A stretch of 64,000 bases of DNA, taken from contig NC_089493.1 of assembly GCF_036850765.1 (NCBI RefSeq), positions 265,038,534 to 265,102,533 of the forward strand, given 5' to 3'. Below, in pieces: positions 1 through 15,800 of this stretch. The DNA comes from Saccopteryx bilineata. Taxonomy: Eukaryota > Chordata > Mammalia > Chiroptera > Emballonuridae. The translations under genes and the position numbers were made by a program. The notes beneath the pieces are model-generated. The model worked only from the letters and a program-made list of their open reading frames with translations. It did no database searches and was not told the origin of the DNA. Position 1 is the stretch's first letter, and each line of letters opens with the position of its first letter.

Positions 1-225
1 ACCTGGAGGAGTAGCACTAAAGGACAGTAGGCCCCCTGCTTCCACAGGGACCACAGAAGTGGACAAGGAGGCCCTAGAACACTAGGTACAGTTCCCACCA
101 ATGGATGCAGACAGCTAGCCCCAGGCCTCAACTCCATAACCTTAACCATGCTTCCTGGAGGCTATGGTGGAAGTCCCCACTCGGTCATCACCTCCACCTC
201 CCTCCACCCCTACCAAATTAAATCA

Positions 226-4375
<4,150 letters not shown>

Positions 4376-4639
4376 CCTAAAGCCACAGACGCCTACAAGT
4401 CTCAGCTGCCAGACCCACCGCCGCCAGAGTACTTCACACAACCTCTTCCGGCTCAGCGGCTGGTTCTGAGTTCGCCGGTGGTGCCGAGCCCATCTGAGGG
4501 ATGGCTTATTGCCCCCTATCGGACTGGAGGATCTCGCGCAGGCGCTAGAACCCAAGAGGGTCCACGGGAGGCTGGTGGGCCTGCGCATGCGTGAGTTTCT
4601 TCGTGGGCGTGCCTTGTCACATGTTCTGAGAGCTAGGAG

Positions 4640-5870
4640 CTATTCTGCGTCCTGAGATATCTTCCTCCAGGCTAATTGACAACCCTAAGCTGGGGCTGTC
4701 TCTGCTTCCCACATCCCTTGATCCGTTTTTGGAAATGTACCCTTGGAGCACACAACAAAAAGCCCCTGAATGGAGAATGGAGTCTTTGGGTATGAGCAGG
4801 TGTGGCTGGCGAGGGTGGAAGAAGCCTCATCGGCTCATGGCTGTCCATCCCTTTAACCAGACGGCTGTGTATGGATAAGACCCTGCCAATGCTGCCTGGG
4901 CGGATTGTCGCAAGACCCCTGGCAGTGTTGTAACTGGGCTTGTGGCATAGTGAGCTCCTTGTTAGGGGAACAATTCGGTGAGGGCTGGGGCAAAAGACGG
5001 GTGTGAGGCTCTGGGAGGGGTAAGTGCATCAGTACTTATTTTGATTAGTTGATATTTTGCAGACAACAGCTTATTATAAAGGCCTTACCTGAGCTGTTTG
5101 AAGCAAGGGGGACTGGAGTCTAAGATTCGCTAACGGACCCCTAACAGCTTTCCAGCTGCTTCTCTAGGTCGGGGTAGCAGCCAAGGAGCTCCAAAAGAAA
5201 TCTGAGCTTCCACTGCCGTTTTCTGGGAAGGGGCCATTTCCTACTTGATCTTTGAGCCCTGGGGTGAGGAAGTGTCATTCCCTGGCAGCACCTCTTTAAC
5301 TGCTGAGGAATAGAAGGCAACGAAGGTAATTAATGATGCCCTGAGGTTGCAGCCCCACCCCTCTGAGCCATCCAGGAAATATTTGGGCCAGGGATATACC
5401 TTTGCCAGGACTGCAGGGGCCTGGATGTACAGAGACTGGCTGCCCTTAACTGGGTGGGCTAGGGATAGGGCAGGGAGAGGATTTTTACCCAGTAGGGGCT
5501 CTACCCTCCTTGTCACTGTGGAAGCCTGCCCTCTTTTGGGGAGTTCTGGTCACATTTGCTCTTTGATTCCCAAATCAACACGAGATCCTGGGCTCTAGAA
5601 GCTGTCAGCCCCCCCCCCCCCCCCCCCCCCCCCCCACACACACAGAGTCTTCAGAAATTTGGTTATGGTGTGCCCCAAGAGGAGGCCAACTAACCATTCC
5701 CATCTTCTGATAAGATAGTCCTGCCTGGCACAACTGTGAATGGGCCTGCTGGGACAAAGAGTGTGATGAAACATTATCCAATCTTGGAAATAGGTGAAGG
5801 GGGAGTGTAGCATGTTCTGTCAGTGACCTACTGTAGCATTCTGAACAGGCCTGACCTAGGGTTATTTAAT
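4640..5870. other. Intergenic segment between POLR2J and RASA4, no gene seen
   Basis: Unique-looking sequence of moderate GC. The only structural feature is a poly-C run (about 5609-5635) followed by CACACA. Open frames here have no recognisable product. Confidence 0.6.
5609..5645. repeat. Poly-C tract with (CA)n
   Basis: About 27 consecutive C residues followed by a short CA repeat. Length is likely to vary and may be affected by sequencing error. The complementary strand is a G-run able to form G-quadruplex. Confidence 0.85.
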
Positions 5871-5875
5871 TACCT

Positions 5876-6455
5876 AGGTGTGTCAAACTGTGAGGGCTTG
5901 CAGACCAAATTGAACCTGCCACCTGTTTTTGTTTGTTTGTTTTGTATTTTTCGGAAGTGAGAAGCGGGGAGGCAGAGAGACTCCTGCATGCACCCATCCA
6001 GGATCCACTTGGCATGCCCACTAGGGGGTGATGTTCTGCCCATCTGGGCCGTTGCTCTATTCAAACCAGAGCCATTCTAGTGCCTGAGGCGGAGGCCATG
6101 GAGCTGTCCTCAGTACTCGGGCCAACTTTGCTCCAATGGAGCCTTGGCTGTGGGAGGGGAAGAGAGAGAGAGAAAGAGAAAGGAGAGGGGGAAGGGTGGG
6201 GAAGCAGATGGGCTTTTCTCCTGTGTGTCCTGGCCAGAAATTGAACCCGGAACATCCACACGCCAGGCGCACGGCAGGCGGACGCTCTACCATTGAGCCA
6301 GCTGGCTAGGGCTCGCCACCTGTTTTTGTAAATAAAGTTTCATTGCAGTAAACCAAGCCCATTTGTTTACTCATTGTCTGTGGCTACTTTTGTACTGAGA
6401 GTAACTGTGACAAAAACTTGCATGCCTGGGCCTTTGCAAAAAGTTTGCCAATCCC
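5876..6455 (-). mobile_element. Old hAT (MER1/Charlie-group-like) fragment, interrupted by a SINE
   Basis: Phrases gccacctgtttttgtaaata, aagtttcattgcag and aaaaagtttgccaatccc match the end of an ancient mammalian hAT family as I recall it; the subfamily name is uncertain. A type B SINE at 5932-6314 splits it, with a 14-bp target duplication (gccacctgtttttg) at 5918-5931 and 6315-6328. Confidence 0.6.
5932..6314 (-). repeat. Type B SINE, reverse orientation
   Basis: Reverse type B architecture from tttgtatttttcggaag to ctggctagggct. Exact 14-bp target duplications prove insertion into the older hAT fragment. It has an extra short segment in the head region (ccaggcgcacggcaggcgg). Confidence 0.9.
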
Positions 6456-6458
6456 GCT

Positions 6459-6568
6459 TGCCTAGTCAAGGCACATAAGAGTTGATGCTTCCTGCTCCTC
6501 CCCCCTTTCTTTCTGTCTCTCTCACTAAAATGAATAAAGTCTTAAAAAAAAAAAAAAAGAAAAATATT
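6459..6568 (+). repeat. Type C SINE, 5'-truncated
   Basis: Retains only the 3' part: gtcaaggcacataagag, ttgatgcttcctgctcctcc, aaaatgaataaag and a poly-A tail. The tRNA-like head is missing. Confidence 0.75.
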
Positions 6569-6570
6569 TA

Positions 6571-7165
6571 GCCTGAGCTGTGGTGGTGCAGTGGATAAAA
6601 CGTTGACCTGCACAAACAAAAGCAAAAACCCCCAAAACCCACATTGACCTGCAACGCTGAGGTCGCTGGTTCGAAATCCCGGGCTTGCCTGGTCAAGGCA
6701 CGTAAGGGAGTTGATGCTTCCTGCTCCTCCCCCCTTTCTATCTCTCTAAAATGAATAAAATCTTTTTTTTTTTTTTTTTTTCATTTTTCTGAAGCTGGAA
6801 ACAGGGAGAGACAGTCAGACAGACTCCCGCATGCGCCCGACCGGGATCCACCCGGCATGCCCACCAGGGGGCGATGCTCTGCCCATCATGGGCGTCGCCA
6901 TGTTGCGACCAGAGCCACTCTAGCGCCTGGGGCAGAGGCCACAGAGCCATCCCCAGCGCCCGGGCCATCTTTGCTCCAATGGAGCCTTGGCTGCGGGAGG
7001 GGAAGAGAGAGACAGAGAGAGAAAGCGCGGCAGAGGGGTGGAGAAACAAATGGGCGCTTCTCCTGTGTGCCCTGGCCGGGAATCGAACCCGGGTCCTCCG
7101 CACGCTAGGCCGACGCTCTACTGCTGAGCCAACCGGCCAGGGCTGAATAAAATCTTTTTTAAGAG
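6571..7165 (+). repeat. Type C SINE split by a type B SINE
   Basis: Type C head gcctgagctgtggtggtgca at 6571, body to 6764 and remaining tail at 7144-7165. Target duplication tgaataaaatct at 6753-6764 and 7144-7155 flanks the inner type B SINE. Inside the head, the phrase ttgacctgca is doubled around an A/C-rich insert (6604-6652), absent from the other type C copies here. Confidence 0.85.
6765..7143 (-). repeat. Type B SINE, reverse, young
   Basis: Complete reverse copy with an intact box B (gggaatcgaacccgg) and a long T-run at its start (poly-A tail on the minus strand). It is bounded by a perfect 12-bp target duplication. Low apparent divergence from the other complete type B copies suggests recent activity. 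Confidence 0.92.
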
Positions 7166-7329
7166 TTTACCAATCCCTAATCTTTGGGAATGGACCTGTT
7201 TTTTACTTTTATATTTATTATTTGATCAGAACACAGACACTGAAGTTACTTATGAACTTGTACGTTTCTATACTAGAGAACATCACAATCTTATTCTAGC
7301 ATTCTTAGAAAGCTTACAAATACCTAGCT

Positions 7330-7866
7330 CAGTGGTAGTCAACTTGGTCCCTACCGCCCACTAGTGGGCGTTCTAGCTTTCATGGTGGGCGGTAGCAGAG
7401 CAACCAAAGTATAAATAAAAAAAAGTATTTAACTATAGGAAGTTGGTTTATAAAGATTTATTCTGCCAATCTTAGCGAAAATCCGACATAAAGTAATTGA
7501 TAAGTAATTATTATTATATGCTTTAACTTGCTGTAACTCTGCTTTATAAATTTTATAAAGATTTTATTTATTCATTATAAAGAGGGAGGAGAGAGAGAGA
7601 GAGAAGGGGGGAGGAGCAGAAAGCATCAACTCCCATATGTGCCTTGACCAGGCAAGCCCAGGGTTTTGAACCAGCAACCTCAGCGTTTCTAGGTTGACAC
7701 TTTATCCACTGTGCCACCACAGGTCAGGCTCTGCTTTATAAATTTTATAGTTACTTCCCTACTTTATAAATCACCATTACTGTGGAACCAGTGGGTGGTT
7801 AGAAAATTTTACTACTAACAGAGATACAAAAGTGGGTCGTAGGTATAAAAAGGTTGACTACCACTG
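7330..7866. mobile_element. Non-autonomous hAT element with perfect 8-bp target duplication
   Basis: Ends CAGTGGTAGTCAAC (7330) and GTTGACTACCACTG (7853-7866). Exact 8-bp duplications acctagct lie at 7322-7329 and 7867-7874. The subterminal repeat agtgggcgttct / gtgggtcgtagg is characteristic. No transposase. Interrupted by a type C SINE. Confidence 0.92.
7558..7728 (-). repeat. Type C SINE inside the hAT element
   Basis: Reverse type C copy ending ccaccacaggtcagg. It is flanked by a perfect 21-bp target duplication at 7537-7557 and 7729-7749. The duplication lies inside the hAT sequence, so it dates after the hAT insertion. Confidence 0.9.
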
Positions 7867-7973
7867 ACCTAGCTTCTCAAAAAGCTCTATGAACCATCTT
7901 TACCAAACACTCATTTCCTCCTTGATATGTAACAAATCTTTGATACATGTTCATTCTGTATTTGTAGGAGTCA

Positions 7974-8300
7974 TTTTTTTTTTTACATGGACAGAGAGAG
8001 TCAGAGAGAGGGATAGACAGGGACAGACAGGAACGGAGAGAGACGAGAAGCATCAATCATCAGTTTTTTGATGCAACACCTTAGTTGTTCATTGATTGCT
8101 TTCTCATATGTGCCTTGACCGTGGGCCTTCAGCAAACCAAGTAACCCCGTGCTCAAGCCAGCAATCTTGGGTCCAAGCTGGTGAGCTTTTTGCTCAAGCC
8201 AGATGAGCCCATGCCCAGGCTGGTGACCTCGGGGTCTTGAACCTGGGTCCTCTGCATCCCAGTCCGACGCTCCATCTACTGCGCCACCGCCTGGTCAGGC
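7974..8300 (-). repeat. Type A SINE, reverse
   Basis: T-run start, gagagagacgagaagcatcaa, ttgttcattgattgctttct, and reverse head ending gccaccgcctggtcaggc at 8300. Near full length. Confidence 0.9.
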
Positions 8301-9940
8301 GATTTTTTAAGGTATATTTAAAAATTATACTTTGATAGGAATTTCCAGAAAGAAGTTGGTGGGAATTTGCCCAGATTTCCTACAGGGCAGGCCCAGAGGA
8401 TGAAAGACATGTACTGTGAGCTGGGCCCACTCAAGGCTTCCTAGGGTGCCTGCCCTGTGCTGCCAGCCCCCTGGGTAAATAGGCTTGGCAATCCTGAGGC
8501 TGTATGGTGTTGATGTAGAATGCCTGGGTTGGTGGAAAGTGTGACCTCTGGCACTTTCATGTCCCATGGGCAGACAGGAGTCTTTTGTGACCCTCTTTTT
8601 CCAGGTGTCTTCCAAAAATAATGTGGCACCTGTGGATTTGGCAGCTCTGCTCAGAGGCTGAGAGGAGAGGAGACCCTGGGTGTGGGGGTACACGAACAGT
8701 GGGAGTAGTGCCAGGCACTTACTCATGTTAAACTTCCCTTCTGACTGTGGTGGCCATGTCCACACCAGGATCCACTGAAGGAGAGTCCCAGTGGGTGGCT
8801 GTATGTGTGCATTTAAAATCCAGAATTCTAGTTGTTACAACCCCAATAAGTACACACTTCTCTTTCCCCTGCATTCCCTGCACTGGGGCTCAGGAAACCC
8901 TGAAATACATACTTCCTGACCATGAGGTCCTCGAAACCCAAGAAGATCCAACAGGCATGAGTATTTGTGTGAGGCTCTAAGGAAGTAGCCAGAGAACCAG
9001 GTGTTCTTGATGCAGCAGGTGCAGAGTGAGCTCAGCCACCCCTGGATTCAAGCCTTGGGCCTGGAAGGAAGAGGGGTTCCCTAGCCCTGCAAAGAGGCTC
9101 AGAAGGTCCACAGGATGGTTGCACCGCAACCAAGAGGTGATGGACATCCAAGGGGTCGGGTTGGTGGGCTGCTGGTGGGGGGACACAACCCCCCACTGAG
9201 GCTGCGACCAGGAGAAAAGGTCAGCATGGCCACAAAAACCACAAGGTTGAGGGAGGTGGGCAGCCCCATTCCTTCATCCCCCTTTGCTTTCTCTGCCACC
9301 CTTCAAAGAACCCAGTATGTAGCCTGTCCAGATGGCCCTGCCCTAGGACCTCACTGGTCAGCTGGATCAGGGGTCCTACCCGTGACCCAGGTCCTTGGGG
9401 ACTGTCCTAGGCCTAGGATTCACAGGCAAGGTTCCCAGCTTGGTTGAAGGAGAGTCTTAAAGAATGTGCTGGAAGTGCCTCCCCCATCTTATTATGTCGG
9501 AGGTTACTGTGTACCTAGAGATGGATCGGGGTGACGGCAGGGGGGTTCTGACCAGAGGGAGCCGTGCTCTGGCAGAAGGGGTTGGCAAAAGGAATGCACC
9601 AGGGCCAGGCCACCTGATTCAAGGTTCTGAACCTGCCCCTTCAGGATACTGTGCAGTCTTCAGGATACCTGAAGCAGAGGAGCAGCAGAGCCCCAGAAAG
9701 AGCCAGGTGAGGCTCTGTAACCTGTGGAGGACGGAGGAGTGACCCTAGGGCATGGAGGGACCAGCAGCTGGGAGGAGAAAGGGGACACCACCCCCCCCCA
9801 CCCCACCCCCCGGGAAGGGGAAAGCAAAGGAGAACGAGGGGGGTGCAGAAGCTATGCCGGCAGTCAGTCCTTGGCCACGCCCACCAGCAGCTGTTGGGGT
9901 CCTCAGACCCATTCCTCCCAACACCCATCACGAGAGCGAG
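8301..9940. other. Intergenic sequence downstream of RASA4, no gene seen
   Basis: GC-rich unique sequence between the SINE and the RASA4 3' end. The open frames here (for example 9115-9447 plus strand, 9641-9964 minus strand) show no recognisable domain, splice-linked partner or start context. I consider it non-coding. Confidence 0.6.
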
Positions 9941-9963
9941 AGCGCAGAGCCAGTCACAGCACA

Positions 9964-9969
9964 TTTATT
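9964..9969 (-). terminator. RASA4: RASA4 polyadenylation signal AATAAA
   Basis: tttatt on the plus strand reads AATAAA on the minus strand, about 525 bp past the RASA4 stop codon. It is the first canonical signal downstream and is not inside a recognisable repeat. Cleavage would fall near 9940-9950, giving a 3' UTR of about 550 bases. Confidence 0.7.
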
Positions 9970-10492
9970 GTTGGCACCAGAGCACTGCGATGCTCTCCCA
10001 GAGGCAGAGCCAGTGGCTGTGAGGAGAGGAGGCGGAGTGGTAGCTGAGAGCAAAGTGAGTGCTGAGGTCATGGCCTCATCTCCTAGGCCGTGTTCCCTCC
10101 TGCCTCTCTGGGCCCAAGGAATTGTCAGTCCACTTGGGTGTGGACCATCCCAGGGGTAGTTTCTGGCTGGGTGGGCCCTGGGCAGCAGTGGAAGGTCCCT
10201 GGAGTCTGGGTTAGTGCTGGTGACCGGGGCAGGGACTGCAGGGAGCAGCCAGGCCTCTCAGAGGAGCAGGAACCCCCAGGTTCCCCTACAGACTTCATAT
10301 GGGGGACGATGGGCCAGAGCCTTGTCAGCTCTGGATTTCTGGATCTGCTGGTCCCTGGCTACCCAACTCACCCAGCTCAGGAGAGACCCAGGCCCCGCAC
10401 CCCAGTGAGAGGGACTGAGGTGAAGGGCCAAGAGTGCACCAGGGGTGTCCAGCACCTGGCAGGGGGCTTGGTGAGGGAGTGTGAGGCAGGCT

Positions 10493-10839
10493 TCACGTCT
10501 GCAGCTCCGCGAGGCAGTTCGGCTTTGAGGGCGAGGAGCTGGTTGGGCTGCAGCTGTGTGCCGCCCGGAGGTCCTGCAGCACTTGCAGCAGCTGGGCCAG
10601 TGGGTCCTCTGGGGCTGAAGGCAGGTGCAGGTTGAGAGCAGGGCAGGCTGGACCTTGCCTGCCAGTGCCTGTCCCAAAGGTCAGAGGGCCCCCAGAAGTA
10701 GGCCTCAGGAGCCTCACTCACAGTGTCCCTGAAGGACACTCAGACCACCGAGAGTCCAGACAGGAGGGACCTACCTTCACCAGGGCCTGAAAGCGCGGAG
10801 CCTGCCTCTGTGCTTGCACTCAGCTCCCGGTGCTTCTCC
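10493..10839 (-). CDS. RASA4: RASA4 exons 20-21: C-terminal tail and stop
   Basis: Exon 20 (10775-10839) and exon 21 (10493-10614) encode the poorly conserved tail, ending CLAELQT before a TGA at 10493-10495; human ends CLLELQT. The segment AQLLQVLQDLRAAHS is the conserved heptad-like helix. Exon 20 is the least human-like exon (STEAGSALSGPGE), but its phase and both splice sites are good. Confidence 0.88.
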
Positions 10840-12866
10840 CTGCGGGGACAGAGTGAGGGCTCCTGCTGCCCGTGCCGGGAAGGCTGGGTGACCCAGTGTG
10901 GGGATCCTGACTGGAAGGGCTTCTTAGGGGAACAGGGCTGACTTTCTATCTATGCAGAAGCAACGCAGGCCCAGGTCTTGGTCCCTGGTCACCTCCCCCT
11001 CTGGGCCTCCTGCACTCCCAACTGTGCCTCAGCAGAAGGTACTCTGGAAACCAAGCTAGAATCATGTCACTCTTGTTTTGAGGGGCCCTTGGGAAAAGAG
11101 CCACTGGGGCCTGAAAATCATCTAGTATTAACTGGTCAAGAATTAGTTAACTGGCCATGGAGACTGACATTTTAAGCGCGATTCCTAATTGGGGTTCTGC
11201 ACAGGTCCCCCCAGGTCCAATCCTTGTGTGTGTATTGGTGGCTGAGCAGCTGCATGGGCCCCACACTTGGAAGTTCCTGATGTAAGAATTCTTCTGGCTC
11301 AGCCCTTTGACAGTCTCTCTGATCTATTCTGGGAGAGATGTTTCCCTCCGCTAAGGTCTAACAGCCCCTCCTCCTGCTCAGACACCTTCTTGTCCCTCCA
11401 GGGTCACCTGGCCTGCTCTCCTGCTTCTCTCAGTGCAGCCACCACAGCCTTTTTTCCATGTCGCCCCCACTGCTCAGAATGCCCTTCCCTGCTTCACTCT
11501 CTGAGAGTGATCCTGGGAACCTCACAGACGAGCTCAAATGTCATTCCCTTACTCCTCCGTTCATGTTACTCAAATTTACTGAGGGGCTGGAATGTGTAAG
11601 GCCCTGTTCTCAGTACTGGGGTCAGAGCAGCAAATGCTATAGGCCTGCCATCAGGGAGCTCAGTGTAACTGAGACAGGCAAAAATGAGTCAACAACACAT
11701 ACTGATGAGTTCCATCATGTTCTAGAGTAACAGTGGTTAGGAGAGGCCTCTCTGACAGGTGCCATGCTTTTGAGCAGAGGCCTGAGTCAGGTGAAGGAAC
11801 AAGCCACGTGAACAACTGGGGGAGAACCTTTAGACAAAGGACACAGCAAGTGCAAAGGTCCTGTGGTGGCAATGCCCAGAGACAGCAAGAAGGCAAGGAC
11901 AGCTTCAGGGAGCTTAGCACAGAGGGCCTGGTGGTAGATGGAACTGAGAAGCAGGTCAGCCAGGGCACTCGAGCACTGTAGGCAGGACAGAGACACTGGC
12001 TTTTAAGGCTGTGAAAGTCTTCAGGGGTTTTAAGCAGGAGAGTGATGTGATGTTTTGTGTTTGAAAAGATCACTCTGGGGGCCGTGGGGAGAACAGATCC
12101 TAGGGAGGCAGGAGTAGAGGCAGAATGGCCAGTCAGAAGGCTGCTGGGTTATTCCCACAATGGAAGGTATGAGAGGCTCAGACACGGAGAGTCAGTGTAA
12201 ATGTAAGAAGGCCCGATCTGGCCTTATTCTGAAAGTAAAGCCAAGGGACTGGACTTGCTAAAGGGCTGGACATGGGGCTGAGGGAGGTGAGGGGAAGTGA
12301 GGAAAGTGGACCCAATGTAATCACAGGGTCTTAAGAGGGAGGAAGATGTAAAGAGGAAGGTGGCAGTGCAATGATGGAAGCAGAGAATAGAGTGATGCAC
12401 TTTGATAATGGAGGAAGGGACCACAGGCCCCTCTGGTTTTAGCCCGTTGAGGCAGATTTCTGACTTCCAACTTCTATAAATGTAAGACTAAATCTGTGTT
12501 GCTTTAAGCCACCAAGTATGTGGTAATTTGTTACAGCAATCACAGGAAACTGATATAGCAGGTGGCTGGGTCAGTGGGTCTGAGATCCTAGCGGGTAGAA
12601 GTTCCACTGGCACCGGACACCAGAGGAAGTGAGCTGGAATGAGAGGTGGGGAGGGTCTTAAAGCAGGGTGTGGTAATTAGAGCCATGGGCACTGGTCACA
12701 TGGTGGGACCCGCCTCAGTCCAAGGTGGCTTGGGTTCGAATCTTAGCTCCACTGTTTCCTGGGTTAAATGGGGGATAATATGAGTACCTACTTGGTCCAG
12801 TGATTGTGAATATTAAATGTGTTTATACATAAAGTGAAATTCAAGTGGAGCCTAGAAAATGAGGAT

Positions 12867-12898
<32 letters not shown>

Positions 12899-15800
12899 GG
12901 AGGACGAGGAAGATGAGGAGGAGGAGGGAATGGAGGTTTTAGGGTGTGGCCACGGGAATAAGGGTCCAGGTGGGTGAAAGAGTAAGTCTCTGATAGTGTG
13001 GAGCTCAGGAACAGAGCGGACAGGGTGGTGGCTGTATCCTCTAGGCAGAAAATAAAGTCAATAGGGTAAGGGGGCCAGAGTAGGGTGGAGAAAAAGCTAG
13101 TGACGGACCACACTGTCAGAAAGGAGGTGGCAGCCCTGGCCAGTTGGCTCAGCGGTAGAGCGTCAGCCCGGTGTGTGGAAGTCCCAGGTTCGATTCCCAG
13201 CCAGGGCACATAGGAGAGGCGCCCATTTGCTTCTCCACCCTCCCCCTCTCTCCTTTCTCTCTCTCTCTCTCTCTTCCCCTCCTGCAGCCAAGGCTCCATT
13301 GCAGCGGAGTTGTCCTGGGTGCTGAGGATGGCTCCATGGCCTCCACCTCAGGCACTACAATGGCTCTGGTTGCAATGGAGCAATGGCCCAGATGGGCAGA
13401 GCATCACCCCCTGGTGGGCTTGCCAGGTGGATCCCGGTCAGGCACATGTGGGAGTCTGTCTCTCTGCCTACTTGCTTCTCACTTCAGAAAAAAAAAAAAA
13501 AAAAAGAAAGGAGGTGGCTTTTGTGACCTGGAAGCCACTGGTGAGTGTAGGTCACAGGGAAGTAAATAGTTCTAGTCTGACAGCATGAACTTTGAAGGAT
13601 TTTGAACAGATAAACCCTGGAGGAGGACACGAGGAGCATGGAGGACAGCCACCACCCGCCTGGCCCAAGTGCAGAGGTGTGGGGGCTAAAACTGTCCAGG
13701 GAAGCGGTGCTCTTAGGAAGCCCTGGAGCTCTTTAAAATGTCCCCATGCTACCCCATCCCCTGCCACAGATATTCTAAGTCAATAAGGTAGGGCCTGAGC
13801 ACCCTGGGTTTTTCTTTTTTTTTTTGTATTTTTCTGAAGTTGGAAACGGGAGGCAGTCAGACAGACTCCCGCATGCACCCGATTGGGATCCACCCGGCAC
13901 GCCCACCAGGGGGCGATGCTCTGCCCCTCTGGGGCATCGCTCTGTTGCAACCAGAGCCATTCTAGCGCCTGAGGCAGAGGCCATGGAGCCATCTTCAGTG
14001 CCCAGGCCAACTTTTTTGCTCCAATGGAGCCTTGGCTGCAGGAGGGGAAGAGAGAGACAGAGAGGAAGGAGAGGGGGAGGAGTGGAGAAGCAGATGGGCG
14101 CTTCTCCTGTGTGCCTTGGCCGGGAATCAAACCCAGGACTTCTGCACACCAGGCCGACGCTCTACCACTGAGCCAACCGGCCAGGGCGCATCCTGGGTTT
14201 TTTAAGTTGTTTTTGAAAACCATCCTGTTTTTCCTACGCTGAAGCCAGTACTGAGAACCACTGAATTAATCAAGATGGCTGAGGAACTCGGGGAGTTGGC
14301 TGAAGACAATCCCTGTGCTCTGAGGGTACCACAAGAGGCTGGAAAGATAGGGAGTCTGAGTCAGCCGGGGCAGGAAGCAGCCATGGCCCTGGCCCTGGGC
14401 TTCTGCAGCTCATGTTGGGGTCTCCATCCTAACATGAGCTGGACTCATACTGCAGAGATCCAGGTGCACCTCCCCAGGTGTGGCTGCCAAAGGTCGAAAG
14501 GCACTGGGGCTGATCAGAGATCAGAGGGAGGCGACCAGTCATCACGGAGCAGCCCTAAGTCTGAATCGCAGCCCTGCCTCCGCCTGCAACCCCCAGCACA
14601 TTTCCCGGACTCTATGAGCTCTCCCACGAGGGACTCGGGCCCTGCATAGGCCTCCTCACCGCAGTGCAGCCTCCATGCCCAGCAGGTGCTGGTAGGTGAG
14701 TTGGGCCTCCAGGTCATGGTCGATAGGGTCATTCCATTCCTGCAGGGTCACCCGTGACCGGGTCTTATCGCAGCCCAGATCTGGGGGCAGATAAGTCTTG
14801 GTCAAGCACTGTGAGAGCTCATGTCCAACTTCCTGGTAGTTCTGATTGGAAAACTGAGGCCTAGAGAGGGAAAGGGATGGCTTCAGGGGTCCCTGGTGGG
14901 GGTCCTGGCTGGGAGCACAGCCTGGAAAGTCTGGCCCAGGGCCTGCCTATGGCTCCCCACACTCTGGGGACAGCAACTCCTCTCCCAGGTTCACTCCTGA
15001 GCCATGGGGACATGACTGCACAGCGTGGAAATTGCACAGAATATAACTTAGGGAGCTGGACCACTTTCTAGAAGTACCTGCCTGGAAGGAAACAGGACCA
15101 TCCCAGAATGTAATATTACGGTGAATGAGCCAACAGGGCGTTTGTGCCTTGGAAGGAGCTGGCCCTACCACTTGCTGGCTTTACCACCTTGGTACAAGCA
15201 TCTGCCCTCCCTGAGCCTCGTAGGCCCTGGGGCGCCCCACTTCACCAATGACAAGGTTATCACTGTGATGGGAACTGTCAGGATTCAGGCAAGGCCAACC
15301 AGCCAGCAACACACTGTCAAGAGCCGCCAGTTTCCACCCCTTGTTCAATCTCAAATCCAGGTGGGTCAGGTTCCAGTGGTCTCTAGCCACACTTAAATAT
15401 GGCTATTTAAATTAAATTGAGCTAAATAAAATTTAAAAATATTTAATATTCAGTTCCTTGGCTCCACTAGCCACTAGCCACATTTTTTTTTTAATGAGAG
15501 AGAGAGAGAGGGACAGATAGGGACAGACAGACAGGAAAGGAGAGAGATGAGAAGCATCAATTCTTTGTTGCGGCACCTTAGTTGTTCATTGATTGCCTTC
15601 TCATATGTGCCTTGGCCGGGGGAGGCTACAGCAGAGTGAGTGACTCTTGCTCAAGCCAGCGACCTTGGGCTCAAGCCAACGACCTTGGGCTTCAAGCCAG
15701 CAACCCCTCACTCAAGCTGGTTGAGCCCAAGCTCAAGCTGGCAACCTCGGGGTTTCAAACCTGGGTCCTCTTTGTCCCAGTCCAATGCTCTATCCAATGC

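Noticed and set aside
12858..12930. Acidic (Glu-rich) coding repeat
   Set aside because: It is a GA-rich simple repeat in RASA4 intron 19. The flanks have no splice sites linking it to exons.
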